Source: JAZKFT01 sp963845495 (GTDB lineage: Bacteria; Bacteroidota; Bacteroidia; Chitinophagales; Chitinophagaceae). Taken from it: a DNA stretch of 64,000 bases. The stretch spans positions 25,220 to 89,219 of the forward strand of contig CAWJTH010000231.1 of assembly GCA_963845495.1 (NCBI GenBank). Reading direction: 5' to 3'. How positions within the stretch are numbered: position 1 is the first letter of the stretch; every line of letters starts with the position of its first letter. Both the position numbers and the translations under genes were made by a program. Positions 16,117 through 24,085 of this stretch are shown piece by piece. The notes beneath the pieces are model-generated. The model was not told where the DNA came from, made no database searches, and saw nothing but the letters and a program-made list of their open reading frames with translations.

Positions 16117-17451
16117 ATGCAATTGATTCAACAAATATTTTTTACCCTTTTGGCCGTAATTGGCAGTTGGTTGTTTTCAAAAAAAATAATGCAGATACGC
16201 CGCAATATTTTGTTGGGAAAAGAAGAAATTATACATACTGATACTGCCACCCGCTGGAAAAATTTAACCTTGTTGGCTTTGGGACAAAAAAAAATGTTTA
16301 AAAAACCGTTGGTGGCTGTCATGCACTTGATGGTGTATTTGGGTTTTATCATTATCAACATCGAAGTACTTGAAATTGTGTTGGATGGGATCACCGGCCA
16401 GCACCGAATTTTTGCCGGTGTGTTGGGTGTAGGCTTGTATAATTTTTTAATCAATAGTTTCGAATTGTTGGCTACTGGTGTTTGGATAGCCTGCGCCATT
16501 TTTTTGATCAGAAGAAACATATTGAAATTAAAGCGTTTTATCAGCCACGATTTAGATGGCTGGCCGCGTAGCGATGCCAATTATATTTTGATAACCGAAA
16601 TATTATTGATGACTTTTTTCCTGACCATGAACGGTTGCGACAGCATTTTAAATGTTAGGAATATCGGTCATTACAGCGAACATGCTGTTGGTCCGTGGGT
16701 GATAAGTGGTTTATTAAATCCTTTGCTAAACGGCATTGGTAGCGATGGTTTGGTTGCATTAGAACGCAGCTGCTGGTGGCTGCATATTGTTGGCATTTTT
16801 GCATTCCTCAATTATTTACCGTACAGTAAGCATTTGCACGTGCTATTGGCTTTTCCGAATGCTTATTATGCCCGACCAGAATTGCAGGGCAAAATGAGCA
16901 ATATGCCTGAAATACAAAAAGAAGTGATATTGGCTATGGGTGGAGATATCGCCGCAAATCCAGTGATAGCGGCACTTCCAGAAGCACCGCCTGCGCAATT
17001 TGGTGCCAAAGATATATTTGATTTAAGTTGGAGAAATTTGATGGATGCTTACAGTTGTACGGAATGCGGCCGATGTTCAGCGGTGTGTCCAGCAAACATG
17101 ACCGGCAAACTTTTGAGTCCAAGAACCATTATGATGAAAACCCGCGACCGCTTGGAAGAAGTTGGTAAAAACATCAACCAAAATAGTGAATGGAAAGATG
17201 ACGGAAAAGCATTGCTGCACGATTATATTACCGCGGAAGAATTGCGTGCCTGCACCACTTGCAACGCATGCGTGGAAGCCTGCCCGGTAAGCATTTCGCC
17301 ATTGGATATTATTCTAAAACAACGCCGTTATTTAATATTGGATGAAAGCAACAGTCCTGTTGAATGGAACGGCATGTTTAGTAATATCGAAAATAATTTT
17401 GCCCCTTGGAAATTGAGCCCCGATGAACGCGAAGCTTGGATAAATGGATGA
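16117..17451 (+). CDS. Membrane-bound (Fe-S)-binding oxidoreductase, HdrE/HdrC-like fusion
   Basis: The 444-residue protein joins an N-terminal membrane part of about five helices (residues 1-260), like the haem-binding gamma subunit of respiratory nitrate reductase, to a soluble C-terminal part with two 4Fe-4S motifs: CTECGRCSAVCPANMTGK near 312-329 and CTTCNACVEACPVS near 378-391. It likely passes electrons between the quinone pool and a soluble partner. In related Bacteroidota a cysteine-rich HdrB-like protein gene usually follows; here the next gene is an unrelated retropepsin-like protein, so the partner is elsewhere or lost. Confidence 0.88.
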   Translation: MQLIQQIFFTLLAVIGSWLFSKKIMQIRRNILLGKEEIIHTDTATRWKNLTLLALGQKKMFKKPLVAVMHLMVYLGFIIINIEVLEIVLDGITGQHRIFAGVLGVGLYNFLINSFELLATGVWIACAIFLIRRNILKLKRFISHDLDGWPRSDANYILITEILLMTFFLTMNGCDSILNVRNIGHYSEHAVGPWVISGLLNPLLNGIGSDGLVALERSCWWLHIVGIFAFLNYLPYSKHLHVLLAFPNAYYARPELQGKMSNMPEIQKEVILAMGGDIAANPVIAALPEAPPAQFGAKDIFDLSWRNLMDAYSCTECGRCSAVCPANMTGKLLSPRTIMMKTRDRLEEVGKNINQNSEWKDDGKALLHDYITAEELRACTTCNACVEACPVSISPLDIILKQRRYLILDESNSPVEWNGMFSNIENNFAPWKLSPDEREAWING

Positions 17452-17553
17452 AAAAAAGTAGTTAGATAAATATTTGAAGAAGGGGGGGACGATGGTTAGT
17501 TTCTGTGGTTAACAAAACATGGTTTATCGTATATTTGTAAAAAGAAAAAAAAT

Positions 17554-17931
17554 ATGTCGATCATTAAGCACCCACTTTTATTTGTTGGCTCAAAAGGCGA
17601 AAAAAATCTTTATACTTTATTTGATAGTGGAGCAAATCTTTCCTGTATCAATCCTGATTATGTTAGTATATTGACCGAAGCTCAATCTTTAGGAAGAGTT
17701 AGAAGAATTGCCACTGCAGCCATAGGTCATTATATTGAGGTAACAGAAGTGGTTAGGTTAGATTTTTATATTAACGATGTTTTATTGAGCGATGAATTTT
17801 TGGTCGTTCCCGGCCTTAGTGAGGAAGCAATTATTGGTGCTGCCACCATGCAGAAATGGCGGATAAAATTAAATTTTGAATACGACACGGTGGAGGTTGA
17901 TCCTAAAGTAGCTAAAATGCAATTGATTTAA
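17554..17931 (+). CDS. Retropepsin-like aspartic protease domain protein
   Basis: The 125-residue protein carries the clan AA signature DSGANLS with catalytic Asp24 at residues 24-30, and the C-terminal IIGAATMQKWRIKLNFEYD matches the ILG-strand motif of retropepsins. Bacterial members are single-domain, dimeric, and mostly of unknown role. There is no signal peptide, so it is probably cytoplasmic. It stands alone between the Fe-S gene and the stress protein gene. Confidence 0.82.
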   Translation: MSIIKHPLLFVGSKGEKNLYTLFDSGANLSCINPDYVSILTEAQSLGRVRRIATAAIGHYIEVTEVVRLDFYINDVLLSDEFLVVPGLSEEAIIGAATMQKWRIKLNFEYDTVEVDPKVAKMQLI

Positions 17932-17944
17932 ATTTTAAAAGGAG

Positions 17945-18114
17945 TTATTTTAATAGTTCCTTTTTAATTGGATAAATCCTGTAATCTAAATAATTAGATC
18001 TTTTCGTTTTAATTTAATAGAGAAAAGATTAGCTTTTTCGGATAAAGCATAATCGCAATAATCTTCTTGTAAAATTCTTAAAATAGTGAGGTTGAATCGT
18101 TCTCCTGTTGGCAT
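17945..18114 (-). pseudogene. Possible frameshifted small coding remnant
   Basis: A minus-strand reading starts MPTGERFNLTILRILQEDY and goes through a stop in one frame, but a one-base shift near the run aaaacgaaaag would continue to RSNYLDYRIYPIKKELLK and a stop. Both halves look protein-like. I recognise no family. It may be noise. Confidence 0.25.
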
Positions 18115-18150
18115 AATTATTTAAGTATCAAGGTAATTAAAATATATTTT

Positions 18151-18663
18151 ATGGGAGACGTAAAGAATTTATTCAGCGATGAAGCAGTTGAAAAATTAAA
18201 AGAATTAGCAACAAAAGATAGTGGCACTTGCATGTTTGTAACGGCGTTAGATAAACGGCCACAAGCAGCACGGCCAATGGCTACGCAAGATGTAGATGCG
18301 GAAGGAAACATTTGGTTTTTAAGTGCTAAAAACAGCGATAAAAACATAGATATTGCAGCCGATAATAAGGTGCAATTATTTTATGCAAACAATAGCAGCT
18401 ACGAATATTTAAGCGTTTATGGTGAAGCAGAAACTGTTTTTGATAAACTATTAATTGAAAAATATTGGACTTCGATGGCCAAAGCATGGTTTCCACAAGG
18501 GAAAGACGATCCGAATATTTCTCTAATCAAAGTAAAGCCGTTGGATGCATATTATTGGGATACAAAATCAAACAAACTGGTTTCTTTAATAAAAATTGCC
18601 GTTGCTGCTGTCTCTGGTCATAAGAATGATGATGGTGGAATTGAGGGAAAAATAGATGTTTAA
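18151..18663 (+). CDS. Pyridoxamine 5'-phosphate oxidase-like general stress protein
   Basis: The 170-residue protein has the FMN-binding split-barrel fold of the general stress protein 26 group. Seen: TCMFVTALDKRPQAARPMA near residues 25-43, the N-terminal strand and loop, GNIWFLSAKNSDKN near 51-64, and VSVYG-like YLSVYGEAE near 90-98. Members bind flavin; the redox substrate is unknown. The gene has its own terminator, so it is a single transcription unit. Confidence 0.88.
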   Translation: MGDVKNLFSDEAVEKLKELATKDSGTCMFVTALDKRPQAARPMATQDVDAEGNIWFLSAKNSDKNIDIAADNKVQLFYANNSSYEYLSVYGEAETVFDKLLIEKYWTSMAKAWFPQGKDDPNISLIKVKPLDAYYWDTKSNKLVSLIKIAVAAVSGHKNDDGGIEGKIDV

Positions 18664-18682
18664 TAACATAAGCTTAAAATAA

Positions 18683-18709
18683 GAACGCCGCTAAGTTTAA
18701 ACGGCGTTC
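18683..18709 (+). terminator. Hairpin terminator of the stress protein gene
   Basis: The stem gaacgccg/cggcgttc with an 11-nt loop is followed by ctatttattct. It lies 20 nt past the stop codon. Confidence 0.75.
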
Positions 18710-18722
18710 CTATTTATTCTAG

Positions 18723-18752
18723 TTGCTAAATAATGGCGTTTTCGTAGTTTCA
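18723..18752 (+). promoter_or_regulatory. Possible promoter of the MutS-like gene
   Basis: TTG at 18,723-18,725, then exactly 19 nt, then TAGTTTCA, which matches TAnnTTTG at four of six fixed positions, 8 nt before the ATG. Confidence 0.35.
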
Positions 18753-18759
18753 CGCCCTT

Positions 18760-20559
18760 ATGGAAAATATGGTTTCGCCCCAGCAAACTTATCTGCAAAA
18801 TATAAGCTTATTTAAACAACAAGTAGCTACGCTAAAGGCAAGCAGAAGCCGTATGGGCTGGCTTCGGTTGCTAGTAGTTATTGCGTTTATTGCCATTGTT
18901 TGCGTTGCAAAAAATTATCCACTGCCATTAGAAATTTTATTTGTTTTGATTGGAATTACTATATTTATTAGGTTGGTTTTAGCTGATAATAAATTAAAAG
19001 AAAAATTACTAAACGCTGAGCGATTATTAACCATTAATCAAAGCGAATTAAAGATTGCTGATTATAATTATTTTAACGAGGAAGATGGAAAAATATTTGA
19101 ACCTGCACACCATGCCTACGCACAAGATTTAGATATTTTTGGTAAAGCTTCTTTATATCAATTCATAAACCGCTGCACGGCGGAACAAAGTAAAAAACTA
19201 TTATCACAGCAATTGCTTTTTCCACAAACAAAACAATCTATTTTACAAAAACAGGAGGCCGCAAAAGAATTGTCATTAAAAGTAGAATGGCGACAACAAT
19301 TGCAATCTTTCGGCATTCAAAAGCCAATTGCAATTAAAACAGAGGTGAGAATTAATAATTGGTTAAAAGAAAAAGAAATATTTTCAAACCCTTACTGGCA
19401 CTTGCTTTTGTTTATTTATCCAATTATAACAATTTCAATTATTTTATTATATGCGTACGATGTAATTACATTAGCCAATTTTAATACAGCTTTATTTTTA
19501 TTTATAGTTATTTCCGGATTTTTTACAAAAAAAATACATCCGGTTTGGAAAACGGTTTCCAACATTGCGCCAGAAATTGCCACCATGTACAATCAATTAA
19601 ATCATCTTGAAAAGGAAAGATTTAATTCAGCATTATTTAATCAATTACAAAAAAATATTACTACCGAAGGATTAAAAGCATCAAAAGAAATATTGCAATT
19701 AAAAAATATTTTAGACCGTTTCGATTTGCGTTTAAATGTATTTGCTTTCTTTATATTAAATACTTTTTTATTGTGGGATCTTTGGCAATTGCTGGCGTTA
19801 AATAAATGGAAAAAACTAAATACAACATTTATACCTTTTTGGTTTGATGCAATTGCAGAAGCAGAAGTTATTTCTACCATAGCGACGCTTGCTTTTAACC
19901 ACCCTGAATGGTGTTGGCCGGTGATTGTGGATGAGCATTTTACATTTAATGGAAAAGCAATCGGACATCCATTAATAAGGTCAGAAAAATGCGTAGCTAA
20001 TAGTTTTACGTTAAATGGAATTGGTAAAACTGCATTGATTACCGGATCTAACATGGGCGGGAAAAGTACATTTTTGCGAAGTATTGGTGTGAACATGATA
20101 TTGGCATATATTGGTGCGCCTGTATGTGCCGAAAGCTTTAGCCTGTCTATCGTTCAGCTAATGAGCAGCATGCGTGTGGCCGATAATTTAGCAGAAAGTA
20201 CATCTACTTTTTATGCTGAATTAAAAAAATTAGAGGGTATTATTTCCAGTGTTAATAGGCACGAAAAAACATTTATTTTATTGGACGAAATTTTACGCGG
20301 AACTAATTCATTGGATCGGCATACGGGTTCAAAAGCTTTAGTTCAGCAATTTATAAAACAAGGTGCTGTTGCCGTATTAGCCACGCATGATGTAGAATTG
20401 GCAAAATTGCAAGAAGGTTATCCAAATAATATTGCCAATTATCATTTTGATGTGCAAGTGTCAAATGGCGAATTGTATTTTGATTATAAATTAAAAGATG
20501 GTATTTGCCAAAGTTTAAATGCCTCTATTTTAATGAGAAAAATAGGAATTGAATTGTGA
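18760..20559 (+). CDS. Membrane-anchored MutS-like ATPase
   Basis: The 599-residue protein has the ATPase domain of MutS at its C-terminus: Walker A GSNMGGKST near residues 430-438, AESTSTFYAELKKLE near 486-500, and Walker B ILLDEILRGTNSLDR near 506-520. The N-terminal mismatch-recognition domain is absent; instead there are hydrophobic segments near 35-75 and 210-255. This type is common in Bacteroidota and is not the mismatch repair MutS; its function is unknown. The TGA stop codon is the first part of a gtgaatagtgag word repeat. Confidence 0.9.
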   Translation: MENMVSPQQTYLQNISLFKQQVATLKASRSRMGWLRLLVVIAFIAIVCVAKNYPLPLEILFVLIGITIFIRLVLADNKLKEKLLNAERLLTINQSELKIADYNYFNEEDGKIFEPAHHAYAQDLDIFGKASLYQFINRCTAEQSKKLLSQQLLFPQTKQSILQKQEAAKELSLKVEWRQQLQSFGIQKPIAIKTEVRINNWLKEKEIFSNPYWHLLLFIYPIITISIILLYAYDVITLANFNTALFLFIVISGFFTKKIHPVWKTVSNIAPEIATMYNQLNHLEKERFNSALFNQLQKNITTEGLKASKEILQLKNILDRFDLRLNVFAFFILNTFLLWDLWQLLALNKWKKLNTTFIPFWFDAIAEAEVISTIATLAFNHPEWCWPVIVDEHFTFNGKAIGHPLIRSEKCVANSFTLNGIGKTALITGSNMGGKSTFLRSIGVNMILAYIGAPVCAESFSLSIVQLMSSMRVADNLAESTSTFYAELKKLEGIISSVNRHEKTFILLDEILRGTNSLDRHTGSKALVQQFIKQGAVAVLATHDVELAKLQEGYPNNIANYHFDVQVSNGELYFDYKLKDGICQSLNASILMRKIGIEL

Positions 20560-20599
20560 ATAGTGAGTAGTGAATGGTGAATTGTGAATAGTAAATGGT
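20555..20599. repeat. Word repeat (gtgaatagtg family) at the MutS-like gene end
   Basis: Five or so degenerate gtgaatagtgagtag words occur in tandem, overlapping the stop codon. There is no clear opposite arm, though attcattaaacattat at 20,623-20,638 is weakly complementary. Confidence 0.65.
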
Positions 20600-20634
20600 C
20601 AATTTGTATTTCTTTAATTACAATTCATTAAACA

Positions 20635-21015
20635 TTATAATTCTAATTCTTTTGCAGGATCCCAAAAATGTTTTTTAAAATTTACAATAGCATCGTTTTT
20701 AATTTCTAAACCATCTTTTTCTAACAGTTTTTGCATTTCATTATTTTGGCCAAATTGGTTTTTGGCTGATAGTTTTCCAACGCTATTTACTACTCTGTGC
20801 GCTGGCAATCTTGTTGGCGCATTTTCAGCATTTCCCATTGCCCAGCCAACCATTCTTGCACCAATATTATTACCAAGGTATTTTGCAATTGTGCCATAAT
20901 TTGTAACCCTTCCTTTTGGTATTTGGCTTACCACATCCCAAACATCTTTATACCAATCATTTTGTTTTGGTAAATCTGGTAGTTTGGCTTCTTTTTTAAT
21001 TATTTTTTTAGGCAT
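20635..21015 (-). CDS. Alkyltransferase-like protein (MGMT family lacking the acceptor cysteine)
   Basis: The 126-residue protein is the DNA-binding domain of O6-alkylguanine-DNA alkyltransferases: VWDVVSQIPKGRVTNYG at 25-41, the winged helix with GARMVGWAM at 52-60, and the active-site loop. At 71-75 the loop reads PAHRV instead of PCHRV, so the methyl-accepting cysteine is replaced by Ala72. This is the mark of alkyltransferase-like proteins, which bind O6-alkylguanine without repairing it and hand the lesion to nucleotide excision repair. The N-terminus has a basic leader MPKKIIKKEAK. Confidence 0.92.
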   Translation of the reverse strand: MPKKIIKKEAKLPDLPKQNDWYKDVWDVVSQIPKGRVTNYGTIAKYLGNNIGARMVGWAMGNAENAPTRLPAHRVVNSVGKLSAKNQFGQNNEMQKLLEKDGLEIKNDAIVNFKKHFWDPAKELEL

Positions 21016-21081
21016 TGTCTGAATGGGGATTTGGGGTGATTAAATAGATTTTTGAGATTTGTTACTCGTTTATTTACAAAG

Positions 21082-21267
21082 TTATTTTATCCTTTTTAAT
21101 CTCAATTCGGTTCTTTTTGGTTCTGGCACTTCGTTATAATTAAATGGACAGTGCAGACAGCCGTTAGCGCAACAAGTGCCACGTTCTAAATGGTATTTTT
21201 CGGTGAAAACCATATAGCCGTTTTTGTTGTAATAAAAATCAATGTTCTCTTCCAACTTCTTGCTCAA
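21082..21267 (-). CDS. DUF5522 domain small protein
   Basis: The 61-residue protein has YMVFTEKYHLERGTCCANG and CLHCPFNY, the cysteine pattern of DUF5522, likely a metal-binding protein of unknown role. Its start overlaps the 3' end of trmB by 29 nt, and it is on the same strand, so the two are probably cotranscribed. Confidence 0.85.
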   Translation of the reverse strand: MSKKLEENIDFYYNKNGYMVFTEKYHLERGTCCANGCLHCPFNYNEVPEPKRTELRLKRIK

Positions 21268-21955
21268 TGGTAATTTGTTTTAATTGTTCGTCTTTATTAA
21301 TTGGCAAAGTTTCTTCTGGCAATTTAAATTGCAAATAATGGATTCGGCCACTTTGTGCAATGTCCAAACTTTCGTAATGGGTTTTTATGTCAAGCAATTC
21401 ATTTTCGGTTGCTTGCTTGGCCACATCATTGTAATCTTTTATCAATTGCAAACCATACATTTCTACAACCGTTTTGGTAAAATGGTATAAAACGGGTGAA
21501 TCAGTTTTTAAATGAATAATACCGTTTGGTTTTAATATTTGTTGGTATAGCCGAAGAAATCGCGGATGTGTCAACCTTTTTTTTGCATGGCTCACACGCA
21601 ATTGCGGATCTGGAAAAGTGAGCCAAATTTCGGAGACTTCGCCACCGTCAAAATACTCGTGGATGCGTTCAATTTGCGAGCGGAGAAAAGCAACATTGGT
21701 TAAATTGTTTTGTAAAGCGTTTTTCGCCCCAACATAAATGCGGTTACCTTTCAAATCGACCCCGATCATATTTTTTTCCGGAAACATCGTTCCAAGCGCT
21801 ACCGAATATTCGCCTTTGCCGCAGGCCAATTCCAACAAAATTGGATTTGGGTTTCGAAAAAAACCTGCCCATTGCCCTTTCATGTTTTCGGGGTTTTCTA
21901 GCACATTCGGAAATGTTTTAATGGCAGCAAAGCGGATTAATTTTTTATGTCCCAT
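21239..21955 (-). CDS. trmB: tRNA (guanosine(46)-N7)-methyltransferase
   Basis: The enzyme methylates G46 in the variable loop of tRNA using S-adenosylmethionine. Seen: the SAM-binding motif LELACGKGEYSVALG, MIGVDLKGNRIYVGAKNA, and the TrmB motif WLTFPDPQLRVSHAKKRL split over the next segment, followed by HLKTDS. A longer frame begins at 22,030 but the family starts near MGHKKLIRF, and a perfect TAnnTTTG box sits just before that codon, so I place the start at 21,955. That gives 238 residues, the normal length. DUF5522 follows as a likely partner gene. Confidence 0.93.
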   Translation of the reverse strand: MGHKKLIRFAAIKTFPNVLENPENMKGQWAGFFRNPNPILLELACGKGEYSVALGTMFPEKNMIGVDLKGNRIYVGAKNALQNNLTNVAFLRSQIERIHEYFDGGEVSEIWLTFPDPQLRVSHAKKRLTHPRFLRLYQQILKPNGIIHLKTDSPVLYHFTKTVVEMYGLQLIKDYNDVAKQATENELLDIKTHYESLDIAQSGRIHYLQFKLPEETLPINKDEQLKQITIEQEVGREH

Positions 21956-21960
21956 GGCTG

Positions 21961-21968
21961 CAAATGTA
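21961..21968 (-). promoter_or_regulatory. -7 box before trmB
   Basis: Read on the minus strand this is TACATTTG, only 5 nt from the chosen ATG, which would give a leaderless or nearly leaderless mRNA. It argues against the longer start codon. Confidence 0.45.
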
Positions 21969-22083
21969 ACGTGGTACGTGAAAAGGGAAAACTTTGAAGC
22001 ATAAGACCTCAAAAGATTGTTTTGTAACATAATTATTCTTGTTTGTATTGTTTATTATTGTGCAAATTATCAAATGTGATTGC

Positions 22084-22729
22084 ATGGAAATTGCCGTTAT
22101 ACAAAACAGGATTTACGAGATAAGAGGCCACAAAGTGATGTTGGATTTTGATTTGGCTGAACTATACGAAGTTGAAACTAGGGTATTGAATCAGGCCGTA
22201 AAACGCAACCCCGACCGTTTCCCCGAAGATTTTATGTTTCGGCTTACCGAAAGTGAATGGGCGGCAATGCGGTCGCAAATTGTGACCGCATCCAAAACGG
22301 GTATGTCATCACAAACTGTGATGACATCAAACGAAATAGCAAAAAATAAGGTTGGCGACAAAGTTTTGATATCACAAATTGTGACATCAAAAAAAGAAAC
22401 TAGAGGTGGAACGCAAAAAATGCCCTACGGCTTTACCGAACACGGGATAACTATTTTGGCAAGTGTATTGCGCAGCAAAAAAAGCATCGGACATAAATGT
22501 AGCAATTGTAAGAACTTTCATAGCCATGCGGCACATTGCAAACGGCCAACTTAACTTAGCCAAACAAGTACAAGAATTAAAAATTGAAATGCAAACTCGC
22601 CTCGGTGAACATGACACCCAATTATCCAGCATTTATGATGCTTTGGAAAACATGCTTGATAAAAAACAGGATGAAATTGAAGCCAAGGAAAAATGGGAAA
22701 AGCGACTGAGAATCGGGTTTAAGAAATGA
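22084..22729 (+). pseudogene. ORF6N/KilA-N domain protein with a +1 frameshift
   Basis: The first frame reads MEIAVIQNRIYEIRGHKVML through the ORF6N domain, with DLAELYEVETRVLNQAVKRN and FTEHGITILASVLRSKK, then leaves the family at GHKCSNC. The second frame, starting inside, continues correctly with SDINVAIVRTFIAMRH and a coiled C-terminus with KQVQELKIEMQTRLGE. The switch is at the run of seven A at 22,477-22,483; with six A the protein would be continuous, about 215 residues. ORF6N proteins are DNA-binding and typical of phage or mobile loci. Part of the middle (SQIVTA, SQTVMTSNE, SQIVTSKKE) is itself repetitive. Sequencing error is possible. Its stop codon touches the tRNA-like array. Confidence 0.8.
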
Positions 22730-22781
22730 ATTTCATCACCCAAAACAAAAAAGCCCCGCAAAACTGCGAGGCTTCAAAAGC

Positions 22782-22951
22782 TGTAGGGGGAGTCGAATCC
22801 GCCTCAGGCGGACAGTTAGTTGTAGTACAAAGTTGAGTGGTCGACCCTGGTCGCTCCTATATTGCTATAAAAGCGGCTCTATGCTATATTTATCCTGGAT
22901 TCCCCACCCCCGAGACAAGAGGGTCGCTGCCAAAAATTTCATCACCCAAAA
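22782..22951 (-). ncRNA. tRNA-like RNA, unit 1 (degenerate)
   Basis: This copy has the anticodon-like stem CCCTC/GGGGG and the D-loop TTTTTGGCAG, but its 5' acceptor strand is replaced by the upstream unit's terminator T tract, and its T-stem is changed by GGCGGATTCGACTCC. It is probably not a working tRNA. Confidence 0.4.
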
Positions 22952-22987
22952 CAAAAAAGCCCCGCAAAATTGCGAGGCTTCAAAAGC

Positions 22988-23156
22988 TGTAGGGGGAGGA
23001 GTCGAACCTCCACGAGGCAGTTAGTTGTAGCACAAAGTTGAGTGGTCGACCCTGGTCGCTCTTATATTGCTATAAAAGCGGCTCTATGCTATATTTATCC
23101 TGGATTTCCCACCCCCGAGACAAGCGGGTCGCTGCCAAAAATTTCATCACCCAAAA
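22988..23156 (-). ncRNA. tRNA-like RNA, unit 2 (degenerate 5' acceptor)
   Basis: The T-arm GGAGG TTCGACT CCTCC and the 3' acceptor strand CCCTACA are intact. The 5' strand reads TTTTGGG, so only part of the acceptor can pair, and the anticodon stem has a G-G mismatch (CCCGC with GGGGG). Confidence 0.4.
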
Positions 23157-23186
23157 CAAAAAAGCCCCGCAAAATTGCGAGGCTTC
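23157..23186 (-). terminator. Terminator of tRNA-like unit 3
   Basis: On the minus strand a 9-bp stem with one A-C mismatch (aagcctcgc/gcggggctt) is followed by six T. Units 1 and 2 have the same terminator at 22,751-22,774 and 22,957-22,980. Confidence 0.75.
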
Positions 23187-23192
23187 AAAAGC

Positions 23193-23363
23193 TGTAGGGG
23201 GAGGAGTCGAACCTCCACGAGGCAGTTAGTTGTAGCACAAAGTTGAGTGGTCGACCCTGGTCGCTCTTATATTGCTATAAAAGCGGCTCTATGCTATATT
23301 TATCCTGGATTCCCCACCCCCGAGACAAGAGGGCATGTCTGCCAAAAGTTTCATCACCCCACA
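23193..23363 (-). ncRNA. tRNA-like RNA with a large variable-region insertion, unit 3 (best copy)
   Basis: On the minus strand, acceptor TGTGGGG (23,363-23,357) pairs with CCCTACA (23,199-23,193) over 7 bp with one G-U. The D-stem ATG/CAT encloses a loop with TTTTGGCAGA, typical of Leu/Ser tRNAs. The anticodon stem CCCTC/GGGGG holds the loop TTGTCTC (GTC at positions 34-36, and an unusual T at 37). The T-arm GGAGG-TTCGACT-CCTCC is perfect. Between anticodon arm and T-arm lie 100 nt (23,217-23,316), where a class-II tRNA has about 15-20. No CCA is encoded. A hairpin terminator follows. Could be a tRNA-Leu with an inserted element, a tRNA-derived RNA, or a decayed gene. Confidence 0.55.
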
Positions 23364-23616
23364 GTATAAAAAGAACAATTAACCCCAAGTATAAACAAAT
23401 CGTTTAACGACGATAATAAATTATAATTTTTTTGATAGCTGGTTTTGTTAAAGCTTTACTATCTACTATCTTTATCCATCGTGTTAAGAACTTGATTGTG
23501 CAATATTACAGTAAATGTTCAATTCATTCCAAATTATTCAAACTAAATTTGCTAAATTTACAAAGTGTCTAATATTTTGAATAAATCGTTAGATATTATT
23601 TAAAACATCCTTTAAA

Positions 23617-24084
23617 ATGGCCGGAAAAATCAATCTTGATAAATTAGATTTTCAAATCATCCACGAGATGATGGAAGACGCTGAAATTTCGTATGCAGAC
23701 CTTGGTAAAAAGCTTTTTGTAAGCGGCGGCACTATCCATGTACGCATCAAAAAGTTGCAGGAATTGAATATTGTAAAAGGTACAAGATTGGCTGTTGACG
23801 TGCGCCAACTAGGTTATGATGTGATTGCGTTTATTGGAATTTATCTTGAAAAAAGTTCATTATACGATTCTGTTGCAGAAGAATTAAAAAAAGTGCCCGA
23901 AATAGTAAGGTTGAATTATACAACCGGTAATTATAGCATGTTTGCTGAAATAGTTTGTAAAGATATCGCCCAGTTGCGAGTAGTGTTGCATGATAAATTG
24001 CAAAATATTAAAGGCATTGAACGTACCGAAACCTTGATTTCGTTGGAAGAAAGCTTCGCTAGAAGTGTAAGTGTTGAACAGTAG
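23617..24084 (+). CDS. Lrp/AsnC family transcriptional regulator
   Basis: The 155-residue protein has an N-terminal helix-turn-helix (KLDFQIIHEMMEDAEISYAD, then LFVSGGTIHVRIKKLQE) and a C-terminal RAM ligand-binding domain (residues 70-150) with GNYSMFAEIVCKD. Lrp-type regulators sense amino acids and form octamers; the target here is unknown. It starts MAGKINLDKLDF, the family norm. Its 3' end runs into an inverted word repeat shared with the convergent permease gene. Confidence 0.93.
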   Translation: MAGKINLDKLDFQIIHEMMEDAEISYADLGKKLFVSGGTIHVRIKKLQELNIVKGTRLAVDVRQLGYDVIAFIGIYLEKSSLYDSVAEELKKVPEIVRLNYTTGNYSMFAEIVCKDIAQLRVVLHDKLQNIKGIERTETLISLEESFARSVSVEQ

Positions 24085-24085
24085 C

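Larger units (their letters stand above)
22729..23363. repeat. Three tandem units of about 206 bp with tRNA-like halves and terminators
   Basis: The units start at about 22,729, 22,935 and 23,140 and are nearly identical. Read on the minus strand each contains the 5' half of a class-II tRNA, about 100 nt of extra sequence, a T-arm with 3' acceptor strand, and a hairpin terminator (stems at 22,751-22,774, 22,957-22,980 and 23,162-23,185). Unit 3 is the most intact. Unit 1 has lost part of the T-arm, replaced by the palindrome tccgcctcaggcgga. I see no gene in the rest of the gap up to the Lrp gene (23,364-23,616), which probably holds promoters in both directions. Confidence 0.9.

Noticed and set aside
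22833..23229. Two near-identical 63-residue frames (MSGRPWSLLYCYK...) on the plus strand
   Set aside because: They are antisense readings of the tRNA-like units and repeat with them; the GGGVEPPRGS ending is the translation of a T-arm on the other strand.
22729..23363. CRISPR array
   Set aside because: Only three long units, identical throughout with no variable spacers and with a terminator in each.
23193..23363. tmRNA or group I intron in tRNA-Leu
   Set aside because: At 171 nt it is too short for tmRNA and no tag frame is evident; the insertion is in the variable region, not the anticodon loop, and I see no group I core motifs.
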